From: Theobroma cacao
Taxonomy: Eukaryota; Streptophyta; Magnoliopsida; Malvales; Malvaceae
DNA: 64,000 bases
Direction of reading: 5' to 3'
Assembly: GCF_000208745.1 (NCBI RefSeq)
Contig: NC_030854.1
Coordinates: forward strand, 8,210,658-8,274,657
Made by a program: the position numbers and the translations under genes. Under the pieces are notes generated by a model. The model was not told the DNA's origin. It worked only from the letters and a program-made list of their open reading frames with translations, and made no database searches. How positions within the stretch are numbered: the stretch's first letter is position 1; every line of letters begins with the position of its first letter. Of this stretch, positions 10,975 to 22,829 are shown piece by piece.

Positions 10975-11880
10975 TCATGACTATCCAAATATAAGAAGGG
11001 TTAAAGAGGTATGAGTTAATCTTTCAATACTTAGTCTATCAATGTAATTTAATCCCTCATTATCCAATATTCCCAATAAGATATAAAGTATGGTGCAATG
11101 TCTAATCTATAACTGTCTTTATCATTTTAGTTTTTGAAACTTGGTCTTAATTCTCTAATGAAATTAAAAAAAATCATTTTTCAGATTTTAATTTTACCTT
11201 GGCCAAGGATTTTCTTGAGTTAAGACATGCTAAAAAACAAAAGGCTACCTCCCTTAAATCATTTACGGTGATGTATCATTGGTTTTAATTCATTTATCTT
11301 GATGTGGTTCATGCTATACCCAACCTATACTATATTACACATCCTTGGCTTGGACTATTTAAGACAATACCAAAGTATACTAATTCTCACATAAGATAAC
11401 ATGATGATCTCATGTCTAAAGATCATTTACACAACTAACACTTGAGTATATTTTCATAAGACACTTGAGTGATATGCCTATTAAAATTCTCATGATGGAT
11501 CATGTTTAAAGAATTTGCTTTTATAACAAGCATCCATATGTAAGTTTCAAGTATCTCAATACTTCAATTTATGAAATTGAATACTTACTTCACAAGTAAA
11601 AAACATAACATACGTTAATCTCTCAACTTATATTTTTGTCATGTCTTGATAAAGTATCGACTAGAACTATTTAGTATTGATGCTTTTATGCAATAATGAT
11701 TTCATAATTATAACACGTTATAATTCCTATACAAAGAATATTCACTCCTTGGACTTTATCTTATAAGTAATTCACATATGAAAATATGTAAACTCATAGA
11801 TAAAAAAAAACTTTATTTTTGCAATATATAAAATCAAAGTCAGTGTTTTCACAAAACATTTTGATTGACTTGTAGAACAC
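10975..11880 (-). mobile_element. Old LTR copy, right part (same family as 27,680-29,643)
   Basis: 11,300-11,600 aligns with 29,060-29,350: shared stretches include TTCATGCTATACCCAA, CATTTACACAACTAACACTTGAG, AGACACTTGAGTGATATGCC and CAAGTATCTCAATACTTCAA. It continues the sequence interrupted at 8,345. The right boundary is approximate. Confidence 0.6.
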
Positions 11881-12241
11881 ACATAAACTCTATTAGAAAA
11901 AAAAAGATAAAGAGGACAAAATGAGGAAGGTGTTAATGTCTAGTAGTCGTTGACCTCCTCCAATTATGATGTTGTGATACCTAGAGTGATAAAGGGAAAA
12001 TGGGGAATGTGATTTTAGAGATAATAGAGAAAGAGAAAGAAAATTGAATAAGGAATGGAAAGAAAAAAAAAAGGAAGGATAAGAAATAATAGGGATTGTG
12101 ACGACCTATGTTGGTAACAATAATGATGACAAATTTTAAAAGAAAAAGGCATAAGTAAGAAAAAAGAGGAAAGAGGAAGAGTATAGTGATGGACGAAGTA
12201 AAAAGGAAAAAAGAAAAGATCAGGAGTAAAGGGGTTTTCAC
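11881..12241. other. Purine-rich stretch (plus strand), no gene
   Basis: Long runs of GA and A on the plus strand, so the minus strand gives long but meaningless F/L/S-rich open frames. It may be the degraded LTR of the copia element to its right; no matching partner repeat was found. Confidence 0.5.
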
Positions 12242-14825
12242 TTATGTTATCACAATCGAGATTGAGGATTGAGTTGATGGAAGTTTTAGTTGTGCTGAGA
12301 AATTGTTGAAACAGATCAATTCTGCTATGGCAATTGCAATTGCTTTGTACTTTGTTGCTAATAATGACATTGTTATTGTCTTTTGTTTGGAAGACTTCCA
12401 TGAAATGGGATTGCCTCCATGGTAGATAATGTATGAAAACGTGAAGCTTTTGTCATCTAAAATTCCTTGCACAATCTACATTAGTAGAGGCAGAAAGTTG
12501 TAGAGACCATGGTAAAGTGTACATTTGAGGTATCTTACAACTATTTTGAGGTTGGAGTAGTGAGATTGACTTGGACCATCAATGAATTGAGAAAGGTTCA
12601 TTAATGGAGTGAGAAATCTCAAGACATGTGATGAAAAGGTGGCATAGTGAACCAATCAACTGTCTGTATGCTATGGACTCTGTTGAACTTGAGCCATCTT
12701 TGAATTTAAGTACGTTGGTTGCCATCCATGTGGTAACAACTTTTGCATTTGTCGTGTCAAATTTTTTCAAGATATCTTTGATGTATTTATGTTAAGATAG
12801 GAAGAGGCCATTAGAGGTCAGAATCACTTCAACACCATGAAAAAAGCTGAGATTACCAACATCTTTGAAGGTGAACTTGGTAGTTAGCTGTTGGAGGAAT
12901 AGTTACAGAGTTGCAATTAAATTTCTTGTCACCAACGTATCTTTCAATATACTAGAAAATATATTTGAATTCAATCTTTAGCATGGATGAATAGTTAGGG
13001 TTTTGAAGCAAAATTTGAAAAAGCATATAATGTGAAGGATGAGCTCAATTCTTAATACCATGCTCTAGGTGCCTATTTCAAACCATTGATACCTTTGTTT
13101 AGTTGAATATGTGTAAGGTTTGTCTTTATTAACAAAATTAGTGGGCTAAGCCAAGAATACTTCATCAGCTAAAGTTCTTTGGAGAAAGGAATTTTTTATA
13201 TCATGCTAATTTACAAGCAACCCATTAGCAAATGCAACACACAATACTGTTTTCATGGTGGTTGGTTTAATGACAGTGTTTGAGGTTTTTTAATAAACAA
13301 CACTAGGTCTTTGGTGAATTCCCTTAGCAATTAATCTAGCTTTGCACCTTTCGATTGAGCCATTTGATTACATTTTTATTATAAATGTTTATTTTCAGCC
13401 TACTACATTCTTATTGGGTTAAAAAGGCACAAGAGTTTAAATAGTGTTTTTCACAAGAGCATTGAATTTATTTATCATAGCTTGCCTATGCTTTTGATCA
13501 CTTAAAGCTTGTTTCACACATGTTGGTTTAAGGGGTAGAAATAAGGAATGTTTAGAGGCTAGAAAGGCTTTCTTGGGTTTGAAAAGTTTATTTTTTGGTC
13601 ATTTGATCATGGGATAAGTTCTTTGTGAAAGTTGCCTAGAGTGTGGTGATGAAATAGAAAAGTTTGCTAGTATGGCAGAAGAGTTACCTGATGACGGAGA
13701 CACATGTCATAAATAATTATTAATCTGAATAGGATTTAACATGCCACATCCTCTAAAATTATAAGCCAAGCAAAATCTTTTAAGCTGAAAAATAAAGTTG
13801 TCTAAAGTGCTCAAATTAAGATCTTAGTATGTCTGAGAGCTTGCACTTTTAATTTTAAAAGAGCTATTGCTATTAGAGGTGAAAGGAAAAAAATGAAAGA
13901 TGAAATGTCTAGAGACAAAAATTTTTTTAGTTTCAGGATCATAACATTTGAAAAGTACTTTAATGAGTTAAATAGCTTAAAAAAAAACACAAGATTTATA
14001 CTTGAGATGTAGTTTGTGATTATTATAAGGTTTGAGATAAGGGTAATAAAACTAACGAATACTTTCAATTTATTATAATTAGGAACAAAATTGAATAATA
14101 CTTTAAGGGAGACTAATGGTGAAGTAATGGAGTGAGTAGCCTATGGTTTAGATGTATTGCTATTCGGAATGAATTGTACCATAATGTAAAAGGCACCAAG
14201 ACAAAATGAAGTAAAGTGAGTCTAGTTTCATTAATATGTGCTTGTTTACTCTCAATTGTGTCATTATCTTGAGGTCTGTGAAGTGGTGTTGTCAAGTATA
14301 AAACACCATGCATGTTTACCATTTGACAGAGTTTTTAGTGTTCTCATTCATTATTAGAATATATGATCAGAATATCAGTTCCAAATTACTTTTTAGCAAG
14401 TGTTTTGACAGATTAAAAAAGTGCATAAACATTTAATTTGTGTTTTTGTGGAAAAAACCAAATGTGCTTAATAAAATGATCAATAAAAATGACATAGTAA
14501 GAGTAACCAAAAACGGACTTAATGTGGGTAGGAATCTATAGATTAGTGTATATGAATTCAAGTAGTTTGACTTTTAGGACTTTAATAATGGGAAAGAATG
14601 TGATAACTTTTATTGTAGTGATAAAAGTCACAAATGAACAAGTGAAAAACTAAAAGATAAGACAAGGGATCTAAGCATAAATTAAATTCAATGTCTTCGA
14701 TGAAGAATGGCCAAGCTTGCTATGCCATATATCAGCAGAAGCTGTTATGTTGACTAGTGCTATTGAAGATAGCAAAGAAGATGTCATGTTCATTAAGAGA
14801 CGGTAAATGTTACTCTTATTAGACC
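12242..14825 (-). pseudogene. Ty1-copia pol remnant (GAG-pre-integrase, integrase, RT, RNase H)
   Basis: Reading right to left, pieces appear in copia order. Near 14,690-14,740: ADIWHSKLGHSSSKTLN, the GAG-pre-integrase HxLGH motif. At 14113-14322: GVLYLTTPLHRPQDN, the integrase core segment usually ending PQQNG. Near 13,050-13,170: EVFLAQP...FVNKDKPY, the RT start. Near 12,800-12,900: LTTKFTFKDVGNLSFFHGVEV. At 12579-12770: YRQLIGSLCHLFITCLEISHSI. At 12242-12472: ISWKSSKQKTITMSLLATKYKAI, RNase H. Every domain carries stops or frameshifts. The right side is cut at 14,826 by a TIR element. Confidence 0.75.
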
Positions 14826-15139
14826 TAGGGATGTTAATAGGCAAGATCCCTATTATTTGTGAGGTACCTTAACTCAAACCCTATAAATACCAGATTAAAA
14901 TTTTGAATTATTATTCGAATCAGTAGTCAAATATCCAAGATATTACTATCAAACCCTAACTTTGACTTAGGGTTTAAAACATAATTTAGCTTGGCAAATA
15001 GGCAAAATTGTGTTTCGCATGATATTTTTGAACATTTACAACCTAAAAACGTATAATTTGTTAATCAAATAAGTTTACTTGAAATGTGGGACTTAGAGAG
15101 GGTTAAAGAGCTTTGCTTTGGACTTAAAATTGCATTTTG

Positions 15140-15295
15140 TATCAAAAGTATCGATATTTGTTCATGTGGCATCGATACTTGAAACCTAGAGAATGCATCC
15201 TGGTGAACAATTATTGATTCTTGTTCATGAAGTATCAATACATGTAAACCCAAAACAAAAGTATTGATACCTACCTTAAAATTATTGATACTTAT
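15140..15295. repeat. Three palindrome pairs, core GTATCGATAC (LTR B, cluster 1)
   Basis: Palindrome centres are at 15152.5/15173.5, 15215.5/15236.5 and 15265.5/15286.5, each pair exactly 21 bp apart. The spacer of the second pair contains the palindrome TTCATGAA (15224-15231), also found in the spacer of the third pair of LTR A (6377-6384). The cluster lies about 200-340 bp from the start of LTR B. Confidence 0.85.
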
Positions 15296-16659
15296 TTTAT
15301 AGATTTGAAAAAAAAAAAGGTAAAATGGAATTTTCACCATTATTTTAAAGCTCTAAAACTCTAGAATGTTTCCCTAAATGAAAAATAAATTTTTTTTTCT
15401 CTAGTATCAACCTCTATTTTCTCTTTTCACTATCTACTCTCTCTCATCTTCTTAAGCTATTTGAAACATTCAAATGTTATATTCGAGTTTAGAATATCGT
15501 TTTAAGCACTCCTAAACATAAAGTTTCACTATCTAAAATATCTAATCCTTGGGTTTTTATTTCTAAAATTTATGACTTATTAAAATTTAGTTTCTCTTTC
15601 TAAAGCTTAGGTTTTTGAAGTGGTTTTGGTACTCTCAAGCTCACCAAGGTAAAGTTGCTATAAACCCTAGCTAGTTGAAGTATAACTCATAATTAGGTTA
15701 TATTTTAGCCATTGATTTTTGGATTAGACACTAAGAAAGGAAATTTATGAATAGGTCGAGTTGTCGTCGTAAGGTGCTAGAGAAAAAGGCACGCTTCAAA
15801 TAGGTGAGTGGTTGCGGCATTTTCAAAGTATTTTGATATATCTATATGAAAGCATGTTTGAAAAATAGTATTGGGAATGCTTTTGAGAAAATATGAAATT
15901 TGTGGAATGAAAGATGATTGCTTACCATGTTTTGAACATGGTTTTGAAAGTTATATATGATGTTTTATGTATACTCATATATGTATAAAATGGTTTTGTG
16001 GGGAATAGACCTTTGAAAACGTTACTCTTCAAAATGTGAATTGAGTTTGGATTGTGTTTATGTTAGATTTCATGCCTTTGCATGACTTGAGCTGATGCTG
16101 ATTGTGATACATGTTCTTAGTATGTTTAGAACTTTAGTTATTTAGCTTGTGAGCTATAACATGATGTAAATGAGTTGCCATTGCAATTACATACTTTTAG
16201 TATGTTTAGTATGCTCATCTGTGGTTCATATGCTCCAACATATTTTGAGTGCATTATTGCTATGATCTACATGTCCATAATATCTTTTAAACATTAGCAT
16301 CATTATGGGTTACATGGCCCTAACATGTTTTAACGAGTTACATGTTCCTAACATGTTTCGTTATGTGCCTCGTCACGTTTCGTACATGCCATCACATGTG
16401 TAGTTTACGTGTTACAACATGTTTCAGAATTCTTAACTAGCATCCCATATGTTACATAAAGCATGAAGCATGAGTTGTTAATAATACAATCTTGGTGTAT
16501 ATAGTGGAATGAATGATTGATGATACATGTGTTATGTAAATGATCTAAGGATTTAACATTAAGCATGTAGTTTGATTGAACTGATGTTCAAAATTTAGTT
16601 GGTGAGCCAAGGGGTAAAATCTCTTTTTGTTTTGGTGTTAGAAATGTTGGAAATAAGGG

Positions 16660-16810
16660 AGAAAATATCGACATTTACGAAGAAAGTATTAATGCTTAAC
16701 TTATAGAATGCTTAGGAAAAGCATTCTAGACCAAAAGTATTGATACCTTTACCCAAGGTATCGATACCTTGAAGGTAGAAAGCACTCTACCAAGAAAGTA
16801 TCAATACCTT
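16660..16810. repeat. Two palindrome pairs plus one single, core GTATCGATAC (LTR B, cluster 2)
   Basis: Centres are at 16669.5/16690.5 and 16741.5/16762.5, both pairs 21 bp apart, with a single copy at 16802.5. The best copy is GGTATCGATACC at 16757-16768. The cluster lies 720-855 bp before the 3' end of LTR B. Confidence 0.8.
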
Positions 16811-17748
16811 GGCTGCAAACTTGACATATTTCACCATATGCAAAAAGTTTTGACTTCAGTTATGAATGGTATGCCTTATTGACTCCTGAAAGGTTTTGTT
16901 AGGTTTATAATTTGTACTTTAATTAGTACACGGATGTAAACTTAAATTAATCATTTGGCTTTGAAAGCAATTATACATATTTGTTAAAATATGTTTTGTA
17001 AAAACACTCTTCTGTTTAGTTTGTTCCCCCTCCCTATTTTTTCTCATTAAGATTTTATATCTCACTACATGTAAATTCTATTTTGTTTTTATATCAGTAG
17101 ACCTTTAGTTGGCATCTTAGGAAAGTCATCCTATCATCACTCTTTGTAGGTGTTTGTTAAGGTTCTCAGTTAATTATGGTTACCCTCTTATGATACTCTG
17201 CTGGTCAAGTTTTTTATCAATTAATTGTAAATATTGACAATTTTTAAGTTTGGCCAAATTATGACTTGAGATATTGTTTATGTTTCATACTCACAAGTTA
17301 TATTGATGAATGCGTACAATCATGTTGGATTGTTTTGAGATGTTGAACATTACTTATAAGTTATAATTGGTTTTTTATATATAAATATACATGTTGAAAT
17401 GAGTCTCCCATGTTTTGATAAATTGATCATGACAAACGATTTGTTTAAAGGCTTGTTTGGGTCTTGTGGGCCATATGCATGTAGACCCTTGCTCCGATCG
17501 TGTCTCAAAATTGGAATGTGACAAAGTTGTGTTAGAGCTCTAGGTTGTCTAAGTTCTAAGTTTTTATGTTTGTCCAATGGAGTGTCGGGACCCTATATAG
17601 AATTTTAGTTGTGATTTGTAAACCGCGACACATTTCATAAATTGGAGACCCGCATAGATTCTCATGTTGTTTAAAGAAACCTTCCTTGTTAACAATTATT
17701 CGATAATTGAGTATTTGAGTATAATGCTTGCTCTTATCTAGGTAAAGA

Positions 17749-18055
17749 TGCCATGTTGGACTCGAGCAGCAGCTAGAGGTACGGTAAAGTAGGATGTTCT
17801 TGTTGAGACTTCGATTAGTCCATGTGCACCCCTAACTAGAGGCCATGGTAGGTGTGGTAAGGCCACCAAATTTGTTAGGTTAGAGATGCCTAAGGACACA
17901 CACTCGGAGGTGTAGCCTCTTGTGGATGAGGTAAGTACCCAACTAGGGGCGTTACTATTGAGGACTTGGCTGTAGTATTGTAGGGGGCCAATAGAGCCAT
18001 AGAGATGATGGCTAACCGGATAGATGCCATGCAGAGACAGGTTGAGGGGCATTAA
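17749..18055 (+). pseudogene. Ty3-gypsy gag N-terminal remnant downstream of LTR B
   Basis: The ATG at 17749 opens MPCWTRAAARGTVK before a stop, resembling the MPPRTRAAARG-type start of plant gypsy gag. It lies 211 bp downstream of a tRNA-iMet-like primer site, as expected for gag. Later frames (DRLRGIKLN) peter out by about 18,055. No capsid domain, zinc knuckle, pol or 3' LTR follows before the TIR at 18,653. It is inactive. Confidence 0.5.
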
Positions 18056-18653
18056 ACTTAACCCTTTTTTTCTATCATTCCCCTCACTTGTGAACCACCA
18101 ACACCTTATCTTCCATCGTTCAAATCACTAGACGAAGCCCCTAATACAACATTTTACCAAACTCTTAGATCTTGAACAATTTTCAATCAAAACCTCAAAA
18201 CCCATCAATTAAACTCCTTTTCATCCCTTTGCCTCTAAGTTCCTTTTTTGGCATGTTTATAGCCATTATTTGCTTATTTATTTATGAATGCTCTCTGTTG
18301 TGGGCTCATATTGAATTTTTTGGGTGCTTGTGTGATTTGAAGTTGTTTTGATGTTTTTTTATTCCTTTTGTGTATTGGTTATAAGAGTTGTGAAATCTAG
18401 CTATGGAATCATGTTTGTAAATGAAGGCCATGTACAAAGGAGGACTTGTGTGCATAGGTGCTGGGTATTCATATACAAAAATTTTGTCTTGTCTAATTGG
18501 GTATTTAACAAATTCGAATAATTAACGAATAGTGCTATATTAATATTTTACAATTTTATCCGAATTTTAATAAGGTTCGAATATCATGATATTTAAACAG
18601 TTTCGATATCGAATACCTCAAAATAACAGATATCCTACCTATTTACATCCCTA

Positions 18654-19737
18654 CAAATATGTTTATTTGAGAATTAGGGACCAACAACTTTTCTGTCATC
18701 TAGTGCAAGTGCTCTAAGAACTCTATGGCCGATAATAAAGAGGTGTTCTAATTAAGAACTCATGTATTCCCTTTTTTCTAATAGTATTGTCTCCTAAAAT
18801 ATAAATGATTATCAAAATAAATCTCAAATTTAGGTTAATTTAAATTAATTTTTATATTTTTATTTAAAAAGAAAAATTCAAGTACAATCTTTTTACAAAA
18901 TACATATAACAATAATTAAATTAAATAACTGATAGAATTTATACAATTTTTTAATACATGAATTATTACGTTTTGTACGCTTGGAGAGCCCTTTGCGTAG
19001 AGAATCCCAGAAGTACTTGTACTACATAAAATATTAATGGTAATTAATCTCCCTGGTCTTGATGTCTGCCTTGACATTAAGGCTCCAAGAGCTTAGCTGT
19101 GGAAGAGAAAGATTATTGGTACTTTATGGCACCTTAACACATGGTTGTGACAGTTGAGCAACTAAACGTGAATCACATTGCTTAACGCCAGAAATTTGAC
19201 CTTCTACCTTAGCTTAATTCATTAATTATAGTACCTATTCTTTTGGGTTCAAATTACTATTGGTGGTCTTAACTTTTGTGCTCATAGACTACAGTGGAGA
19301 AACTTGTTAGATATAATTCCATGGATCAGAACGAAGTTAAATTTATTAATGGAGGTCCATCTATTATATGTTATCTATTTTCCATGCATACCATTTCAAA
19401 ATTGTTGCATCGTATATTTGTTATTGGTTCTATATGTATCATCCAATTCTGCATCACAGTGATAAAATTCATAAATTAATCAAATATAAAAAGTAAATAT
19501 ATTTTATTGTTTATATTTGGATAGTAAATGCCCTTGGCTTTAAAGTTTTTCAATCAACTAATACCATCACGAGGTTGTACAATTTCTTTTCTTAATCAGT
19601 GGGAACAAACAAACAGGTACTAGTTCAGCGCCTTTGGCTGTAAAAGAAGGACGTCTCTGTATGGTCTTCCAAGTAAAGACATGATGAAGTGGGATTGTCG
19701 TTGACCAAACTTTGCCTCTCTGGGCAGTTGATCGGTT
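18654..19737. other. Low-copy AT-rich DNA, no gene seen
   Basis: The first 120 bp may continue the copia remnant ending at 14,825 on the other side of the TIR element. Beyond that I see no domain, repeat or RNA gene. Confidence 0.4.
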
Positions 19738-19875
19738 TTAAATCTTTTTGAGTAGATTGGCGGTCTTTTTGTCTGGATCAATTGCTGTTGCACATTGCAT
19801 GTAGCCGGGATTGAGTTCTCCTGAATTGTGCATGGAGACAAACAAATGTAAGACGAGTGTTGCAAAAGCAAACAT
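19738..19875 (-). CDS. Possible 45-codon small secreted-peptide ORF
   Basis: A complete small ORF on the minus strand starts MFAFATLVLHLFVSMHNSGE and ends ...DPDKKTANLLKKI. The N-terminus is hydrophobic like a signal peptide, and the remainder is charged with one Cys. Two other frames over the same 330 bp are also open (one beginning MERLAGDDPAFGK near 20,000), so composition alone may explain it. I recognise no family. It lies in DNA that looks low-copy, away from recognisable transposon sequence. Confidence 0.15.
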   Translation of the reverse strand: MFAFATLVLHLFVSMHNSGELNPGYMQCATAIDPDKKTANLLKKI

Positions 19876-21540
19876 GATGATCGAAAATTGCGACAAGAAA
19901 AGGTTCAATCAGAAGAATCTTCTTGAGAGGATAAGAAATCTTAAGGTTGCTTGGCATCTTTCCAAAAGCAGGATCATCTCCTGCCAGGCGCTCCATGATA
20001 CTACTTTTTCTTGTTTGTGTTTTTTGATAATGAAATAAGGAAAAAAAAATGCAGGTCGATCTAATCATTTAAAAGATTCTTTGGACGCAATAGAAAAAAA
20101 ATCTTAAAAAGAATGTTCAAAAGGAAATCTAATAGCAAAATTTTACATATCTCATATGTTGAAGATTAAGTTTAGATGTATTAATCTATTGAGAAAATGT
20201 CGGCAACCACACATGAACTAAAGTTTACTCATGAACAGACAAAACCTTCATGAAATCGCATGATGTCATGCATGTTATCTAAATATTGTTAGTTAAAGGA
20301 TATGATCTCCAAAAATCTGTGAGAAGAAACTGTCAAAGCCTAAGTTGCGATTATATATACATATATGTATATTAAAAGGTTACTAACTTAGATTCCTCGA
20401 TCAATTGTGAATAAATTATTGCAAATGCGATGCTGGCAACTGAATTTCCAGGATTTGATTTGATATCTTTGTGACTTAATAGTTGGCATACAGGTCAATC
20501 TATGTTGTTCAATATAAATTCAGGAAAAGCTCACCTGACTCTGGCCATCTCGAGCGAAGTAAGACCAATAGGTTGTCATCTTACATCAGAATCAAGCCAT
20601 TTGCAGTTTAAAATGTTGCAAGGAATAGGATCCCTTGATCTTTGGTAGAGATGCCATCGTTTCCATTTCATAATGAGTACATCATGGTCTTCCAATGCAA
20701 AATTACAACGTTTCAACTAAAATTGTTCTTTTACTTTTCGAGATTTATAAAGCATTCATTGTTTCTTATGTTAAGAACAGTCACCGGGCATTCACGATTG
20801 TCTCTATAGCTGTTTACAAGCTGGTTCTGTTCATATTTCTTTAGCACAGTCACGCGATCGAAGGTATAACCATGACCATACATGCTGATTATAAATAAAT
20901 AAACTTGAATGTTATGGAAAACTTGAGGAGTCCAACAAAACATAAAACACAAACCCAACTCAACCGTTAAGGCTTCAACCCAAGATCGAATTGGACTTCG
21001 GTTCAACGACATAGAACATTTATTGGGCAAGCTGAAAAAGACTATTGCTAGAGTAGCCGAGGGAGCATGGACAACCCCGGTCCAAGATTTATTGATTTAG
21101 GCAATACTTTAGCCCGGACAAACTTAACCCAATGTCTGAAACAAGTTCCCAGAGCCCATCAGTAATTTAAATCATGGGTTTTCAGCCAGATGAAATCGTC
21201 TGAGGCCTAGATAAATCAGCCCAACTCATGTAGGCCCATTTCCTTTTCAATTTCGAAGAAAGAAAAAAAAATACCATCAGACCTGCCGATTCATCTCATA
21301 TTTAAATAAGATATTAATAATTATATAGATAAATATAAAAATAAAATTAGTTACACGAATGAAGTTCCCAAACATGCTCATAAATATACTTATTACACAT
21401 GTTACATATGGTGATGTGATTAACAAGCATATTCAACATGTCAAATTAAATTATTTATGGCACGTCACAATTAAATGTAATAAACTCCTTTAAATACAAT
21501 TAACACAAAACATCCACATATATTAAAAGTAATTACTCCT
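19876..21540. other. Low-copy DNA, no gene supported
   Basis: Some open frames reach about 100 codons on the minus strand (for example 20731-21030), but their translations have no recognisable motif and other frames are equally open. Confidence 0.4.
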
Positions 21541-21745
21541 AAATAGGTTAATTGGTTGACACTTGTATAACTTAATTGTTTGGCTTGATTTGTATTGAAT
21601 TGTCCTCGAGACATGTGTGATATTTTGTTATTTGTTGTTCCTAAATAGGTTAATTGGTTGACACCTATCTAGCCTGTTTGACACATGGTGAATTGATTTA
21701 GATTGAATTGTCTCCAAGACATGTGTGGTATTTTATTATTTGTTG
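21541..21745. repeat. 102-bp tandem duplication
   Basis: AAATAGGTTAATTGGTTGAC occurs at 21541 and 21643. The following sequence repeats too: GATTGAATTGTC, AGACATGTGTG and TATTTTATTATTTGTTG. There are two diverged copies at a 102-bp step. Confidence 0.85.
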
Positions 21746-22829
21746 AGGGTCTTTGTTTGATTTTTTACTGATGAGGTTTTGGGTGTTTTGGAAGATGGGT
21801 CATTTTTGGTGTTTTGCAAAAATATTTTGAGTAGGTTGTCTTCAAAATGGTAGGGGTTTAATGGGGTTTTGGTATTTTAGAGAATGTCGAGGATTTCTTG
21901 GTTTTTTTGTCTTGACATTCTCTTTTATGTAATGAATATTGTTGTCTTCTCATAAATGTTACATGGGCGTTTTTGTCTTTTAAGGAGGTAAGATTTTTAT
22001 GGACTTCTCAACATTTTACAATATGATAGGGGTATTATGGTTTGTTCACATGAACTTTCTTCTTTTTGTTGAGGATATAAAGTTTAATTTTCAACGAATT
22101 CTTAATTTATTTTGTGTATTTCTACTTGGATAAATTGTCTTATTTCAATAGTTTTATGTTTTAGCATATGTTTTAATGTCATTATATTCACGAGTAAGTT
22201 TAGTTAAGAAAACTTTCATGCCTATTAAATACCAGAATTTCTCCAATATATTTGTGATTCATTTTCCCTATTACTTTTGTATTGACAACTACCCTTCATA
22301 ATGTTACTCTTACTGTCAAATGTCATTGGATTTCTAAGATTGATAACTAAACTTGAACAAGTTTGGTTGAACCACACAACAAATGATGTTGAGAAACAAG
22401 ATCTATACATAAAAGACCTAAGGTAAATAATAATACTCAGGAGCTAAGGGAAAGGGGTGAGGACTGCCACCCCCTAATTTTTTAATTTTTTTTAAATCAT
22501 AAACATAAAATTTAAGATATATTTTTTGTCACCTCTAATTAAATTAAATAATTTTTTTTGAATAGTGATAAGCTTCCTAGTAAAACCATTAATTGGTTTA
22601 GGTTTGAGTTCTCTTGAGTTCAAATTCTATTTTTTTTCCTTTTTTTCCTTCTTTTTTGCTGGCTAGACTTTTTCTCTGTTATGCTTTTTAACAACATATC
22701 ACTGTTATCTGTGTCTCACAGTCACTCCTCACACACGATTGGGATATTTTTTTTCAATTTTAATAAAATGATATTTTATTTTCTATTTTCTTCTCACCCA
22801 ATTCCCAAGATTTCCCTTTAAAAACTATT
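21746..22829. other. T-rich low-copy DNA, no gene seen
   Basis: Long T runs and G/T-rich text without a recognisable domain. CTGCCACCCCCTAATTTT near 22,465 and the flanking poly-T could mark an old retroelement end, but no partner was found. Confidence 0.35.

Larger units (their letters stand above)
14946..17523 (+). mobile_element. Ty3-gypsy 5' LTR (LTR B)
   Basis: The right end, CAAAATTGGAATGTGACA, matches the end of LTR A (reverse complement CAAATTTGGATTGCGACA). It is followed at 17527-17538 by TTGTGTTAGAGC, a 9/12 match to the tRNA-iMet primer site TGGTATCAGAGC, and 211 bp later by a gag start. The left edge is placed near 14,946 because ACCCTAACTTTGACTTAGGG there aligns with ACCCCCGACTTTGATATGGG at the start of LTR A; it lacks a clean TG. 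Two palindrome clusters lie inside. Confidence 0.6.
14826..18653. mobile_element. hAT-like TIR element interrupted by a gypsy LTR-gag insertion
   Basis: The ends are inverted repeats: TAGGGATGTTAATAGGCAAG at 14826 and, in reverse complement, TAGGGATGTAAATAGGTAGG from 18653. Similarity runs on for about 45 bp (both continue to TTATTT...TGAGGTA) and weakly to more than 100 bp (both contain ATTATTCGAAT). TAGGGATG-type ends are seen in plant hAT-family and MITE elements. The flanks show no clear 8-bp target duplication. Most of the interior is a gypsy LTR and gag remnant, so the original transposon was probably only a few hundred bp and non-autonomous. Confidence 0.5.

Noticed and set aside
12015..12401. 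Minus-strand 128-codon frame with F/L/S-rich, membrane-like translation
   Set aside because: Its hydrophobic half is the reverse of a purine-rich tract; the rest is degraded copia RNase H.
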